Origin: Oceanidesulfovibrio marinus
GTDB taxonomy: Bacteria > Desulfobacterota > Desulfovibrionia > Desulfovibrionales > Desulfovibrionaceae
Length of the DNA stretch: 64,000 nt
Assembly (NCBI RefSeq): GCF_013085545.1
Contig: NZ_CP039543.1
Coordinates: 1,488,001 to 1,552,000 of the forward strand
Direction of reading: 5' to 3'
The position numbers and the translations under genes are program-made. The first letter of the stretch is position 1, and each line of letters starts with the position of its first letter. The notes below the pieces were generated by a model, which was not told the DNA's origin, did no database searches, and was given only the letters and a program-made list of their open reading frames with translations. Below are positions 29,636 to 38,749 of the stretch, piece after piece.

Positions 29636-30256
29636 ATGAACACGACCGCCTCCCAACCCGATCTGAGCGCCGCCATCCAATGCGCGGCCGGCCCCGAGAT
29701 CGTCCCCGCAGTCCTGCCCCTGCTCCAGGGCGGCGTGCTGCTGGACTTCATGCCCGGCTGCACCGTGGAGTCCCTGATGGTGGAGCGCCTCGGCATTGAT
29801 CCCGAGTACGCCTTCGGCCGTGTGCAGACCATATTTCTGGACGGCCACCCCGTGGACAGGCTCGAAGACACGGTCCACGACGGCGCTGTCATTGCCCTGT
29901 CGGCCGCCTTGCCCGGCCTCATCGGCGCCACCATGCGCAAGATGGGCGTGCTCTCCTCGTTCCGCTCCGGTATCAGCCACCGCAACGACGCCTCCATCAC
30001 CACGGGCGGCGACGGCGTTTTCACCCTCAAGCTCTTCAACGTGGTGCTGCCGGAGCTCGGCCCGGAAATCCTCACGCGCGGCGTCTTTCTCACCGCACAA
30101 CGGTTTGCCAGCCGCCTGGCCATGCTGCCCACCGCATTCTTCCAGGACCAACCGTCCATTATTCTGGACGGCCGCGAGGTCCGGCTCACCCCGGATATGA
30201 CCGCCCTGCCCGGCATTGACCCGGCGCAGCTCCTGCGGCTCACCATCCGGCCCTGA
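29636..30256 (+). CDS. Beta-grasp-like protein of the aldehyde oxidoreductase cluster
   Basis: 206 residues. Residues 20-95 align by eye with the MoaD-like protein two genes on: TVESLMVERLGI, then VQTIFLDGHPVD...VHDGAVIALSAALPG against TVASVMARLGL, IIFINGRHT and VSDGDRLGFFPAVGG. It lacks a terminal Gly-Gly and has a further 110-residue domain instead. Such genes accompany AOR clusters, but no function is established to my knowledge. The start is ATG 29636; no clear ribosome site. Confidence 0.65.
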   Translation: MNTTASQPDLSAAIQCAAGPEIVPAVLPLLQGGVLLDFMPGCTVESLMVERLGIDPEYAFGRVQTIFLDGHPVDRLEDTVHDGAVIALSAALPGLIGATMRKMGVLSSFRSGISHRNDASITTGGDGVFTLKLFNVVLPELGPEILTRGVFLTAQRFASRLAMLPTAFFQDQPSIILDGREVRLTPDMTALPGIDPAQLLRLTIRP

Positions 30257-30315
30257 TGCCCTTGTCCTCAACGCCACGACACGATACCCTGCCTTTTCAT
30301 GGAGGATTCCGCGGC

Positions 30316-30543
30316 ATGGCTCTGACTATCAAATGCTTTGCAACGCTCTCGTCCTACCAGCCCGAGGACAACGAGAACTACCCCCACCAGGCGGGCGACA
30401 CCGTTGCCTCGGTCATGGCGCGCCTTGGCCTGCCGGACGACGAGGTCCACATCATCTTCATCAACGGCCGGCATACGAACCGCGAGGCCCCGGTGTCCGA
30501 CGGCGACCGCCTCGGCTTCTTCCCTGCCGTGGGCGGCGGCTAG
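30316..30543 (+). CDS. MoaD/ThiS-type sulfur carrier protein
   Basis: The 75-residue beta-grasp protein ends in the Gly-Gly needed for adenylation and thiocarboxylation (AVGGG). The core has VASVMARLGLPDD, the FINGRH turn and VSDGDRLGFFP. It probably donates sulfur to the pterin dithiolene of the tungsten/molybdenum cofactor. GGAGG lies before ATG 30316; the longer frame is spacer. Its likely activator is the ThiF-like protein downstream. Confidence 0.88.
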   Translation: MALTIKCFATLSSYQPEDNENYPHQAGDTVASVMARLGLPDDEVHIIFINGRHTNREAPVSDGDRLGFFPAVGGG

Positions 30544-30570
30544 AAACAACGTTCGACCAAAGACAAATAC

Positions 30571-30700
30571 GCCTCCGGCGGGCTGGGTGACGCTGTCCCC
30601 CAGCACTCCCTGCCGGGGATCACTGGTCCCCGGACCCCATTTATAGGTCCAGGGAGCTTAGCTCCCTGGTGGGAGCCCGAGGGCAAAGCCCCCGAATCGC
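30571..30700 (-). repeat. Element A copy 1 (about 130 bp, reverse orientation)
   Basis: Its reverse complement matches copies at 36368, 38354 and 40571: a GGGCTTTGCCC hairpin, a CCAGGGA/TCCCTGG hairpin, GGGGTCCGGGGACC, and GGGGGACAGCGTC, then GCCGGAGGC. It lies between the MoaD-like and ThiF-like genes, inside the apparent operon. Confidence 0.9.
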
Positions 30701-30739
30701 ACATGCGAGCGCTACAACCGAAGAAAGGAACAGCCGGCA

Positions 30740-31561
30740 ATGACCGATCCGTCTCCGGACACGATAGCCCGCGCCGCCCTGGAGCCCTTTGCCGGCGGCA
30801 ATCCGCTGCTTCCGGCGGACGAGCACGCCATTGCCGCACAGTCCGGTCTCGGCCTGCGGCAGGTGGAGCGCATCGCGTTGTCCATGGGTGTGCTGCCGGA
30901 GCGCTACCGCCGGAACACGAGCTCCATCAGCGTGCATGAGCAGGCGCGGCTGCTAGGCTCCTGCGTGGCCATGGTCGGCCTGGGCGGATTGGGCGGGTAT
31001 GTGCTGGAGAACCTTGCCCGTCTCGGCGTGGGATGCATCCGCGCGGCCGAGGGCGACGTGTTCGAGGCATCGAACCTGAACCGCCAGCTTTTGGCCGAGG
31101 AGCGTTGGCTGGGCGAGCCCAAAACCGACTCGGCACGGGAGCGCGCGGAGCGCATCAACCCGGCTGTGGAGCTGGAGGTGGTGGACGCCTTCCTGGACGA
31201 GACCACGGTGGCGGATTTTCTGAAGGGTGCGGATCTGGCTGTGGACTGCCTGGGCGGTCTGGACTTCCGCGCGACATTGCAGCACGCCGCGACGGCGGCC
31301 GGCATTCCTATGGTGACGGCGGCTGTGGCCGGTTGGTGCGGCTATGTGGGGTGCGTCGCGCCCGGAGCGCCCGGCCCGGCCGACCTGCTGCCCCACGCCG
31401 GCGGCGTGGAAGATACGCTGGGCACGCCTGCGCCCACGGTGATGCTCGCCGCCTCGCTCCAGGCGCGGGAATGCGTGCGACTCCTTCTGGGCGGCACGGC
31501 CGAGCCCACGGTGCTGCTCTTCGACCTGAGCGACGGCACGTTCGAGACAATCCGCTTCTAG
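30740..31561 (+). CDS. ThiF/MoeB/HesA family adenylyltransferase (E1-like)
   Basis: The 273-residue protein has the ATP-binding GLGGLGGYV at about 75, the DVFEASNLNRQ motif and the conserved DCLGG. It would adenylate the C-terminal Gly of the MoaD-like protein encoded just upstream. The zinc-binding Cys-x2-Cys pairs of MoeB are missing and no clear catalytic Cys is seen, as in HesA-like members. AAAGGA precedes the ATG. Element A is inserted between it and the carrier gene. Confidence 0.85.
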   Translation: MTDPSPDTIARAALEPFAGGNPLLPADEHAIAAQSGLGLRQVERIALSMGVLPERYRRNTSSISVHEQARLLGSCVAMVGLGGLGGYVLENLARLGVGCIRAAEGDVFEASNLNRQLLAEERWLGEPKTDSARERAERINPAVELEVVDAFLDETTVADFLKGADLAVDCLGGLDFRATLQHAATAAGIPMVTAAVAGWCGYVGCVAPGAPGPADLLPHAGGVEDTLGTPAPTVMLAASLQARECVRLLLGGTAEPTVLLFDLSDGTFETIRF

Positions 31562-31671
31562 ACACGCCGCTCCTCGCCGCAAATCACACAACTGAAGGCT
31601 CCCATCCTTTGAATGGGCTAGCGATGATGCGGCCCGGAAGACGGCCTTCGCGGCTGGGAGTGGCCGGAATA

Positions 31672-32250
31672 CTACTCGCTACGGCTCTTGTAGAAGAACT
31701 GGTAGAGCTCGAAGCTCTCGATGGCGTTGGCGCAGTTCTTGAGCACGATGGAGAGGAGCGCCAGGAGGATGGAGGAGATGCTGCGCTCCGTGCGGGTGGT
31801 CAGGCCGATGAACATGCCGCGCACGCGGGAGCTGGTGGCCAGCACGTGGAGCACGAGCCGATGGTTGCCGTCCTGGGAGTACACGGTGATGGGCCGGTTC
31901 TCGCGGATGGCCATGGCAAAGATGCCGGTATCGATGAGGTGGGAGACCTCGCGCCGGATGATCTCCTCATGGATGGAGGGCTCGCACGAGGCGAGGACAA
32001 AATCGTTGTTGTCCTCGTCCACCAGGTAGAAGGCCGTGGCGTGGAAGCTCACGAAACGCGAGATGCGCTCGGCGGTTTCCGCAAGAATCTGGTTCGGTTC
32101 GTGGAGCTTGTTGATGGATGTCTGAAAGTCCCCCAGAGACGACGCCATCTCCAGGATATCCAGAGTCAGCCGGGCTTGCTCCTCGAGGGTCCGTATGCGG
32201 TCTTCGAGTTCCCTGCGGCTCGCGGAGGATTTTGTGTGCTCAGGCATCAC
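31672..32250 (-). CDS. GAF-like sensor domain protein
   Basis: The 192-residue protein has an N-terminal coiled coil (RRELEDRIRTLEEQARL) and then a GAF-like domain (about 50-185): AERISRFVSFHATAFYLVDED, a FVLASCEP strand and an RPITVYSQDG segment. There is no output domain. The start overlaps the end of the HDOD gene by about 11 bases, so the two are coupled and probably work together in a signalling path. Confidence 0.7.
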   Translation of the reverse strand: MMPEHTKSSASRRELEDRIRTLEEQARLTLDILEMASSLGDFQTSINKLHEPNQILAETAERISRFVSFHATAFYLVDEDNNDFVLASCEPSIHEEIIRREVSHLIDTGIFAMAIRENRPITVYSQDGNHRLVLHVLATSSRVRGMFIGLTTRTERSISSILLALLSIVLKNCANAIESFELYQFFYKSRSE

Positions 32251-33502
32251 TCAAAAAGAACCTCAGAATCTGGTCCGCTTGATGGTGCATTTGCTTCGCA
32301 ATCTCAGAAAGAGAGGAGAGCGGTATATCAAGCCGTTCCCAGGCGCTTTCGGGATACCGGGGCATGTAGCGTTCTCCACTGGTACCGAGTTCCATTCCAT
32401 GGGCAAGCCAGTCCGCGGTGAGCAGGATGGACGCCTCCTGCGGGTTGGCAGAGCGTTCGATGTTGTGGTGACAACCCACGTTACGTTCCAACGATACCGG
32501 TAGACGCCATTCCTTGAACAGTGCCGCAGCCAGCTGTGGATGGCCGAAACCAAGCAGCTCCTTTTCGGCATCTATCAACAGACGACCCGCCTGGTCAGCC
32601 CAGTCCAGAGCATCGTGCATGGGTCCTGGGAGGTGCTTGTACATCAGGAGCCGGCCAACGTCATGCAACAATCCGGCTACGAAAAAGCGCTCCGTATTCG
32701 GCGTCTTGTGGTAACTGGCCAACAGACGCGCGCCGATTCCCACGGCGATGCTGTGCCGCCAGAACCCCTCCATGCTGATGTGACGGCTGGAAATTCCGCG
32801 GAAATGCGTCACCACGGAAATGCCCATGGCCAGGGCCACCAGCTGGTTGGAGCCCAGGATGGCCACAGCGCGGGAGACCGTATCGATGGGCACGGAGAGG
32901 CCGTAGAACGGGCTGTTGACCACCTTGAGCACGCGCATTGCCAGATCCGGATCATTGGAGATGATCTCGGCGACGTCCGAGGCAGAGCTGCGCGAGTCGT
33001 TCACCACGTCCACCAGCTTGTGGAAGACCACCGGCAGCGAGCCGAGCTTCACATCCTCAAGTATCAGCTCCGCCGGCGAGAGTCTGAGCGGCGGCACGTG
33101 CGGCGGCGTCTTCTCCTTCGGAGGAGTCGGAGGCATGCTGGCAAGCAGGTCCTCCGGGGTATAGCCGCGCGTCTCCGCATCCCGCGCCTTGCGCAGCAGC
33201 AGAAAGTTCAGGAACTCTTTCACCGGACGCAGGGTGACGTCATCAAACACGAAGCGCGCCAACAGGTACTGCCTGGCGGCTTTCACGAGCTTGGAGTCAA
33301 TTTGCGAAAGGTCTTTGATATTTTCCTGTTCCTGACTGACCCCTTTGACGTCCGCCTCGGTCACGCCCCATATCTTCAATATACGCAAATGCTTTTCATT
33401 AATAACCGTTCCGCAGCCAATAATCTTGCGGCCGTTGCCGTCAAGAATATCAGAAGCGAGCTCCATGCCGCTGCGGAGGGCTGTTATGCTGACGATACCC
33501 AT
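32240..33502 (-). CDS. HDOD domain protein
   Basis: 420 residues. The N-terminal part (1-140) begins MGIVSITALRSGM and looks like a short beta domain plus helices; a Pro-rich linker (PPTPPKEKTPP) leads to the HDOD domain (about 150-350) with LPVVFHKLVDVVND, a degenerate HD motif (LLHDVGRLLM) and LGFGHPQLAA. HDOD proteins are signalling adaptors without proven enzyme activity. The start ATG 33502 is used; codon use upstream is poor. It overlaps the GAF-like gene. Confidence 0.85.
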   Translation of the reverse strand: MGIVSITALRSGMELASDILDGNGRKIIGCGTVINEKHLRILKIWGVTEADVKGVSQEQENIKDLSQIDSKLVKAARQYLLARFVFDDVTLRPVKEFLNFLLLRKARDAETRGYTPEDLLASMPPTPPKEKTPPHVPPLRLSPAELILEDVKLGSLPVVFHKLVDVVNDSRSSASDVAEIISNDPDLAMRVLKVVNSPFYGLSVPIDTVSRAVAILGSNQLVALAMGISVVTHFRGISSRHISMEGFWRHSIAVGIGARLLASYHKTPNTERFFVAGLLHDVGRLLMYKHLPGPMHDALDWADQAGRLLIDAEKELLGFGHPQLAAALFKEWRLPVSLERNVGCHHNIERSANPQEASILLTADWLAHGMELGTSGERYMPRYPESAWERLDIPLSSLSEIAKQMHHQADQILRFFLSDA

Positions 33503-33619
33503 GTATTGCTTCTTGGAAGGAAGTGTGGCCCGGAAAAGAAGTACCTCAACCAATATCTCTTCTCCAGCAAACACTTGTACTCTTAGAAGGAAGCTAGGGC
33601 AAGCAGGATCAGGCATCGC

Positions 33620-34369
33620 CTAGAGGTACCACCGCCAGCTCCGACCGGCCAGATAGAGGTCGTGCAGGGTGTGGATGCCTCCCTGCCGAAGCTTCCGCAC
33701 CAGGAAGAGGAACAGATACGCCGTCTGCAACGCGTCCTGCAGGGCGTCGTGCCGGCCAAAGGCCGGCAGCCCGTAGCGCGTGGTCAGGTCGTTGAGATGA
33801 TACGAGATGTTCAGGTCGTAGCGGTCGTAGTACGACTCCCAGAGCTCGGCCTCGTACACCTGGGCCAGACGCATGGTGTCCACGCCCGGATTCTTCAGCG
33901 CCGCCCCCAACGCCTTGCGGCAGGCGCGGTTCAGAAAGCGCATGTCCAGGCCCACGTGGTGGCCCACCATAAAGCTCGTCCCCAGCCATACCACGAAATC
34001 CGGCAGCACATCCTCCAGCAGCGGCCGGTCCCGGACCTGCTGTGGCGTGATGCGGTGGATCAGTGTGGACGTCTTGGGCAGATCGCCGTGCGGCCGCACG
34101 ATGGCGCTGAATGTGTCGGAGGGATCGAGCTCCATGCTACGGATGCGCACCCCCCCGATGGAGACGATCTCGTCGCGTCTGACGTCCAGGCCGGTCAGCT
34201 CCGTGTCCACCACGGCGAACTCGTACTCCTCCAGAGGCTTGTGCTGATCAATCTCCCGAAAGCACTCGTGGTTCCTCGCCAGCAATTGATTCGACGGCGA
34301 CGGCGCGAGCAGCCCGCCCATGAACTTTGCAAAGCGCTCGGGCAATGTCTGATTGCGAATCATGACCAC
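33620..34369 (-). CDS. DnaQ-like DEDDh 3'-5' exonuclease
   Basis: The 249-residue protein has the three Exo motifs: DTELTGLD with Asp55/Glu57, the middle Asp in GHHVGLDMRFL, and HDALQDAL (His-x4-Asp). Such proteins act as proofreading-type exonucleases; those beside DUF294 proteins are of unknown role. It begins one or a few bases after the cNMP/CBS gene ends, so it is cotranscribed with it. Confidence 0.88.
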   Translation of the reverse strand: MVMIRNQTLPERFAKFMGGLLAPSPSNQLLARNHECFREIDQHKPLEEYEFAVVDTELTGLDVRRDEIVSIGGVRIRSMELDPSDTFSAIVRPHGDLPKTSTLIHRITPQQVRDRPLLEDVLPDFVVWLGTSFMVGHHVGLDMRFLNRACRKALGAALKNPGVDTMRLAQVYEAELWESYYDRYDLNISYHLNDLTTRYGLPAFGRHDALQDALQTAYLFLFLVRKLRQGGIHTLHDLYLAGRSWRWYL

Positions 34370-34370
34370 C

Positions 34371-36308
34371 TCAAGCGATGTTCAGTTTGTACAGATCCTT
34401 GAGAAACGACTGGATACGTCCGATGACGTGGAACGCCTCCTTGAGCGTGCGCTTCTCCAGCTCGGAGAGGATGTCCGGAGCCACGTGGTTGTGCGGTTCC
34501 TCGCCCCGCTCCCACTGGGCCAGCTGATGTACCAGCCGCAGCTGCATGAGGAATTCGTACGCCTCGCGGACCTCGGAGACGAGATCGCGCGAGACAATGC
34601 CGTCCTCGCCCACGGCCTCCAGCCGCGCCAGGGTGTTGGTCTCGGCAATGCCCAGCCGCAGGGCCAGAACCCGCGCAAAGTCCGCAATGGGGGCGATGCC
34701 GCGCTCCTTGAGGTCCAGCTTGTTCTTGTGCTCGCCGTTCTTCTCCACGATGAAGCCGCGGAAAAAGGAGAGCGGCGGACGCGCCTGCAGGCAGTTGGCC
34801 GCCAGATAGCGCTGGAAGACCTCCTGGCGCTGGATGAGCGGCAGAAGGTGCCGCTTCAGCTCCTCGGCAAAGGCGCTCTGCCCCGGACCGGCCCGGAAGT
34901 CGAAAAAGATGGCCGCATGCATGACCTCCTCGGGCTCGGGCTTGAGTATCCAGCGCTCGAAGGTCTCCTTCCACTGGGACAGAGTAAGCCGCCACTTGGG
35001 ATTGCTGGCCATGATCCCGCCAGGACACGACGGGAACCCCGCCTTCACGAGGTGCTCGATGACGCGGGTGGTGAACGCCTCGAAGTAGACAGCCGCGGCC
35101 CTGGCGATGACCGGATCCTCCACGTCCCGGATGATGATGGCGTTGTCCTGGTCGGTCTTGAAGGTCTGCTCGCGGCGGCCCTCGCTGCCCATCATCATCC
35201 AGCAGAACTCCACCGGCGGCGGCCCCAGCGACTTGAGCAGCAGCTTGATCACCTGGCCCAGCAGACAGTCATTGATCACGGTGATCATGCTCGTGATGTG
35301 GCCGGCCTTGGCGCCCTCCTCCACCAGCGCGCGGATGACCTGCGGCGTCCTGTGGGAGTGGTCGTAGAGCCCCTCTATCTCGCGCTGGGCCATGATCTCC
35401 CGGAACAGCGCCATGGGCGACTTGCCCTGCATGACCACGATGTCGTGCGCCGTGATCATGCCGGCCACGCGGCCGTCCCGCGTCACGGCCAGGTGGTGGA
35501 GCTCCCTGTTCATCATGGTCATCAGCGCGTCGAAGCAGGTGACGCGCTCGTCCACCGTGGCCAGGGGCGAGGACATGATGATCTCCACTGGCGCTTCGGG
35601 CGGCATGCCCACGGCTATGGTCTTGCGCAGATCCTTGTCCGTGACGATGCCCAGGTGCTCGCCGGAGGGGTCGGCCACCAGCACCGAACCCACGCGGTTG
35701 CGCTCCATGAGCTGCGCCGCCTGCTGGATGGTCGCCCCCATGGGGATGTCCACCGGCGGCCCGTGCATGATCTGCCCCACGCGGGAGCCCATGAGGTAGA
35801 GCGCCCCAGGCTCCGGCAATGCGCCGCTGCGCTCCTTCAGCTCCTCAAAGGCCAGGGCCGTATACTCGTCGGCAAACGCCTTGGCATAGAATCGCGCCAC
35901 CTGGGGATGCTTCTCCACGATGGAGAGGAAGGTCTCCTTGGGTACCTTGATGAAGAAGGTGTCCTCCACGGTCTCGGCGCTCAGGCGCGCCCGGCCGCCC
36001 TGAACCAGGGCCATGCCGCCCACGGCCCCGCCTTCCCCGCGGAAGTCCACCAGCGTCTCCCGGCCAGTCTCGTCCTTTGCATAGAGGCGCACGCCGCCCT
36101 TCTGCACCAGATACAGCGCCTCCACCTCGCTCTCGCCCTGGATCAGGAACCGTGAGCCGGACGGCAGGAAGTCAATGCGCGCATGGGAGGCCAGCATCTC
36201 CAGACTGCGCGACTCCAAACCGCTGAACGGCAGCGTCCGCCTGAAGAAGGACAACACCATCTCCGGCTGCGCGCCGGGATCGCTTCTGTTGCCGTCACGG
36301 ATTCCCAT
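34371..36308 (-). CDS. cNMP-binding, CBS pair and DUF294 nucleotidyltransferase-like protein
   Basis: 645 residues: a cyclic-nucleotide-binding domain (about 20-140), a CBS pair (about 175-300, with VTDKDLRKTIA and MITAHDIVV), a GlnD-type nucleotidyltransferase domain with GSEGRREQTFKTDQDNA, and a C-terminal helical domain. GlnD-like enzymes modify partner proteins with nucleotides. The gene sits directly downstream of an SSS symporter, a common pairing that suggests control of that transporter in response to nucleotides; this is inference. Confidence 0.88.
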   Translation of the reverse strand: MGIRDGNRSDPGAQPEMVLSFFRRTLPFSGLESRSLEMLASHARIDFLPSGSRFLIQGESEVEALYLVQKGGVRLYAKDETGRETLVDFRGEGGAVGGMALVQGGRARLSAETVEDTFFIKVPKETFLSIVEKHPQVARFYAKAFADEYTALAFEELKERSGALPEPGALYLMGSRVGQIMHGPPVDIPMGATIQQAAQLMERNRVGSVLVADPSGEHLGIVTDKDLRKTIAVGMPPEAPVEIIMSSPLATVDERVTCFDALMTMMNRELHHLAVTRDGRVAGMITAHDIVVMQGKSPMALFREIMAQREIEGLYDHSHRTPQVIRALVEEGAKAGHITSMITVINDCLLGQVIKLLLKSLGPPPVEFCWMMMGSEGRREQTFKTDQDNAIIIRDVEDPVIARAAAVYFEAFTTRVIEHLVKAGFPSCPGGIMASNPKWRLTLSQWKETFERWILKPEPEEVMHAAIFFDFRAGPGQSAFAEELKRHLLPLIQRQEVFQRYLAANCLQARPPLSFFRGFIVEKNGEHKNKLDLKERGIAPIADFARVLALRLGIAETNTLARLEAVGEDGIVSRDLVSEVREAYEFLMQLRLVHQLAQWERGEEPHNHVAPDILSELEKRTLKEAFHVIGRIQSFLKDLYKLNIA

Positions 36309-36367
36309 GGATTCAGTGTACCTTGCTCTGCCCTTTCCCTACACAAGTTATTTCACTTGCACCGGCC

Positions 36368-36503
36368 GTGATCCGAGGGCCTTGCCCTCGGACTCCCACC
36401 AGGGAGTACGGCTCCCTGGACCCATTTCTGGGGTTCAGGGGAACCATGTTCCCCTGGCAGGGGGCGTGGGGGACAGCGTCCCCCACACCGGCCTGCCGGA
36501 GGC
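36368..36503 (+). repeat. Element A copy 2
   Basis: It has the same order of hairpins as the other copies (GAGGGCCTTGCCCTC, CCAGGGA/TCCCTGG, GGGGAACC/GTTCCCC, GGGGGACAGCGTCCCCC, GCCGGAGGC). It ends four bases from the 3' end of the symporter gene, between it and the cNMP/CBS gene. Confidence 0.9.
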
Positions 36504-36506
36504 GTA

Positions 36507-38282
36507 TCAATGATCCACGGCCGCACCAGCCCCACGGGGGATGCGCACGGAGTCGACGAGCTCCTGGATGTCGTCCGGCGGCGGCGCGGTGAGCTTGGAG
36601 ACCACGATGGTCACGATGAAGTTGATGACCATGCCGACAGCGCCGATGCCTTCCGGGCTGATGCTGAAGAACCAGGGCTTCACGCCGAGGAACTTGGTCT
36701 GGATGATATACAGCATGGTGAAGCCGATGCCGCAGATCATGCCGGCGATGGCGCCTTCGCGGTTTGCCCGCTTCCAGAACACGCCCAGCACAAGAATGGG
36801 GAAGAAGCTGGACGCGCCCAGTCCGAAGGCCAGCGCAACGACCTGGGCCACGAACCCCGGCGGATTGATGCCGAAGTAGCCGGCGATGACAACGGCCACG
36901 CCGATCATGATCCGGCCCAGCAGCAGGCGCTGCTTTTCCGAGGCCTGGCGGTTGATGACGCGGTAGTAGAGGTCGTGCGAGATGGACGAGGCAATGACCA
37001 GCAGCAATCCGGACGCCGTGGAGAGCGCCGCGGCCAGGCCGCCGGCAGCGACCAGGGCGATGACCCAGGCGGGCAGCTTGGCGATCTCCGGGTTGGCCAG
37101 AACCATGATGTCGCGATCCACATACAGCTCGTTGGGGCTGTCCGTGGGCGCGTTGGCGAGCTCCAGCTGGCCCATGGCACCCTTCGCGCCCGTAAACTCC
37201 GGCTTGCCCTGGAAGGCGGCGCCGGCCCGGTACTCGATGATGCCGTCGCCGTTCTTGTCCATCCAGGCGACCAGCCCGGTCTCCTCCCAGTTCTTGAACC
37301 ACGAGGGCGCCTCGGCGTACGGCACGTTGTTCACGGTCTTGATCATGTTATACCGCGCGAACCCGGCCACGGCAGGCGCCGTGGTGTACAGAATCGCGAT
37401 GAACAGCAGCGCATAGCCGGCCGAGAGGCGCGCGGCCCGGACGCTGGGGACCGTGTAGAAGCGGATGATGACGTGTGGCAGACCAGCCGTGCCGACCATC
37501 AGCGCAAAGGTCATGGCAAAGACGTCGAGCATGGACTTCTGCCCGGCTCCGAAGGCCGAGGTGTACTCCGCAAACCCCAGGTCCGTACTTATCTTGTTCA
37601 GTGTCTCCATGAGGTACTGGCCGGCGTCCTGGCCCTGGGCGATGGTCCCGCCGAAACCGAGCTGCGGAATGGGGTTGCCCGTGACCTTCATGCTGATGGC
37701 CACGGCCGGGATGAGGAAGGCGATGATCAGCGTGATGTACTGCGCCACCTGCGTCCAGGTGATGCCCTTCATCCCGCCCAGGCCGGCGTAGAAGAACACA
37801 ATGAACATGCCGATGACCACGCCGGTGGTCACGTCCACGCCCAGGAACCGGCTGAAGACGATGCCCACGCCGCGCATCTGGCCGGCAACATAGGTGAGCG
37901 AGACAAAAATGGCGCAGACCAGAGCCACGATGCGCGCGGCCGTGGAGTAGTAGCGGTCGCCCACAAAGTCCGGCACGGTGAACTTGCCGAACTTGCGCAG
38001 GTATGGAGCCAACAGCAATGCCAGCAGCACGTAGCCGCCAGTCCAGCCCATGAGGTAGACGCAGCCCTGGTAGCCCATGAAGGAGATGAGGCCGGCCATG
38101 GAGATGAACGAGGCCGCGCTCATCCAGTCCGCGGCCGTGGCCAGACCGTTGGCAATGGGCGGCACGCCGCCGCCGGCCACGTAGAACCCGCGTGTGTCTT
38201 TCACTCGCGAGCTCCACGCGATGAATATGTAGATGCCGAAGGTGAGACCCACCATGATGTAGGTCCAGACTTGTATGGACAT
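36507..38282 (-). CDS. actP: Sodium:solute symporter (acetate permease-like)
   Basis: The 591-residue integral membrane protein of the SSS family has about 13 transmembrane segments. N-terminal FYVAGGGVPPIANGLATAADWMSAASFI is the family's substrate and Na+ site region, and GLGGMKGITWTQVAQ the later signature. Preceded by a DUF4212 small subunit, it probably imports acetate or a related small acid with sodium. Residues about 330-390 are an unusually long polar loop for the family. Expression may be affected by element A copies on both sides. Confidence 0.88.
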   Translation of the reverse strand: MSIQVWTYIMVGLTFGIYIFIAWSSRVKDTRGFYVAGGGVPPIANGLATAADWMSAASFISMAGLISFMGYQGCVYLMGWTGGYVLLALLLAPYLRKFGKFTVPDFVGDRYYSTAARIVALVCAIFVSLTYVAGQMRGVGIVFSRFLGVDVTTGVVIGMFIVFFYAGLGGMKGITWTQVAQYITLIIAFLIPAVAISMKVTGNPIPQLGFGGTIAQGQDAGQYLMETLNKISTDLGFAEYTSAFGAGQKSMLDVFAMTFALMVGTAGLPHVIIRFYTVPSVRAARLSAGYALLFIAILYTTAPAVAGFARYNMIKTVNNVPYAEAPSWFKNWEETGLVAWMDKNGDGIIEYRAGAAFQGKPEFTGAKGAMGQLELANAPTDSPNELYVDRDIMVLANPEIAKLPAWVIALVAAGGLAAALSTASGLLLVIASSISHDLYYRVINRQASEKQRLLLGRIMIGVAVVIAGYFGINPPGFVAQVVALAFGLGASSFFPILVLGVFWKRANREGAIAGMICGIGFTMLYIIQTKFLGVKPWFFSISPEGIGAVGMVINFIVTIVVSKLTAPPPDDIQELVDSVRIPRGAGAAVDH

Positions 38283-38353
38283 GGTCGATGCTCCTTCAAA
38301 AGGATAAATATGACTTTTGGCGTCTTCGAAGCAGCTAGACTTGTTGCTCGTGC

Positions 38354-38470
38354 GTTCGAGGGCTTTGCCCTCGAGCTCCCACCAGGGAACAATGTTCCCT
38401 GGACCCTATTCTGGGGTCCGGGGACCAGTGATCCCCGGCAGGGGCTTGGGGGACGGCGTCCCCCAAAAAC
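38354..38470 (+). repeat. Element A copy 3
   Basis: It has GAGGGCTTTGCCCTC, CCAGGGAAC/GTTCCCTGG, GGGGTCCGGGGACC and GGGGGACGGCGTCCCCC; the distal GCCGGAGGC is missing. It lies between the symporter small-subunit gene and the symporter gene, splitting the operon. Confidence 0.9.
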
Positions 38471-38497
38471 CACCGCTACCTCGATGTTGCGCTGCGC

Positions 38498-38749
38498 TTA
38501 CTCGTGAACGTCGAACTCCCTGTCCAGCCGGGACATGAGGAAGAAGTAGACGAAGATGAGCGCCACGAAGACGTAGATGGCTCCCTGTTGGGCGAACCAG
38601 AACCCGAGGGGGAAGCCGGCGATGTGGATTGTGTTGAGCGGTTCCACGAGCAGGATTCCGCATACGTACGAGACCAGGAACCATATCGAGAGCAGCACGA
38701 TCATGTAGCGCACGTTGCGCCGCCAGTAGGCTTTGAGATCCTTGGCCAT
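38498..38749 (-). CDS. DUF4212 symporter small subunit
   Basis: The 83-residue protein has two transmembrane helices (about 16-34 and 50-72), with basic N-terminus (MAKDLKAYWRRN) and PLGFWFAQQG between them, as in the DUF4212 family that accompanies SSS symporters. AAGGAGG lies 6-7 bases before the ATG. The longer in-frame extension is not coding. Confidence 0.9.
   Translation of the reverse strand: MAKDLKAYWRRNVRYMIVLLSIWFLVSYVCGILLVEPLNTIHIAGFPLGFWFAQQGAIYVFVALIFVYFFLMSRLDREFDVHE

Noticed and set aside
36510-38507. A 665-codon plus-strand ORF
   Set aside because: Antisense to the symporter gene; low-complexity composition.
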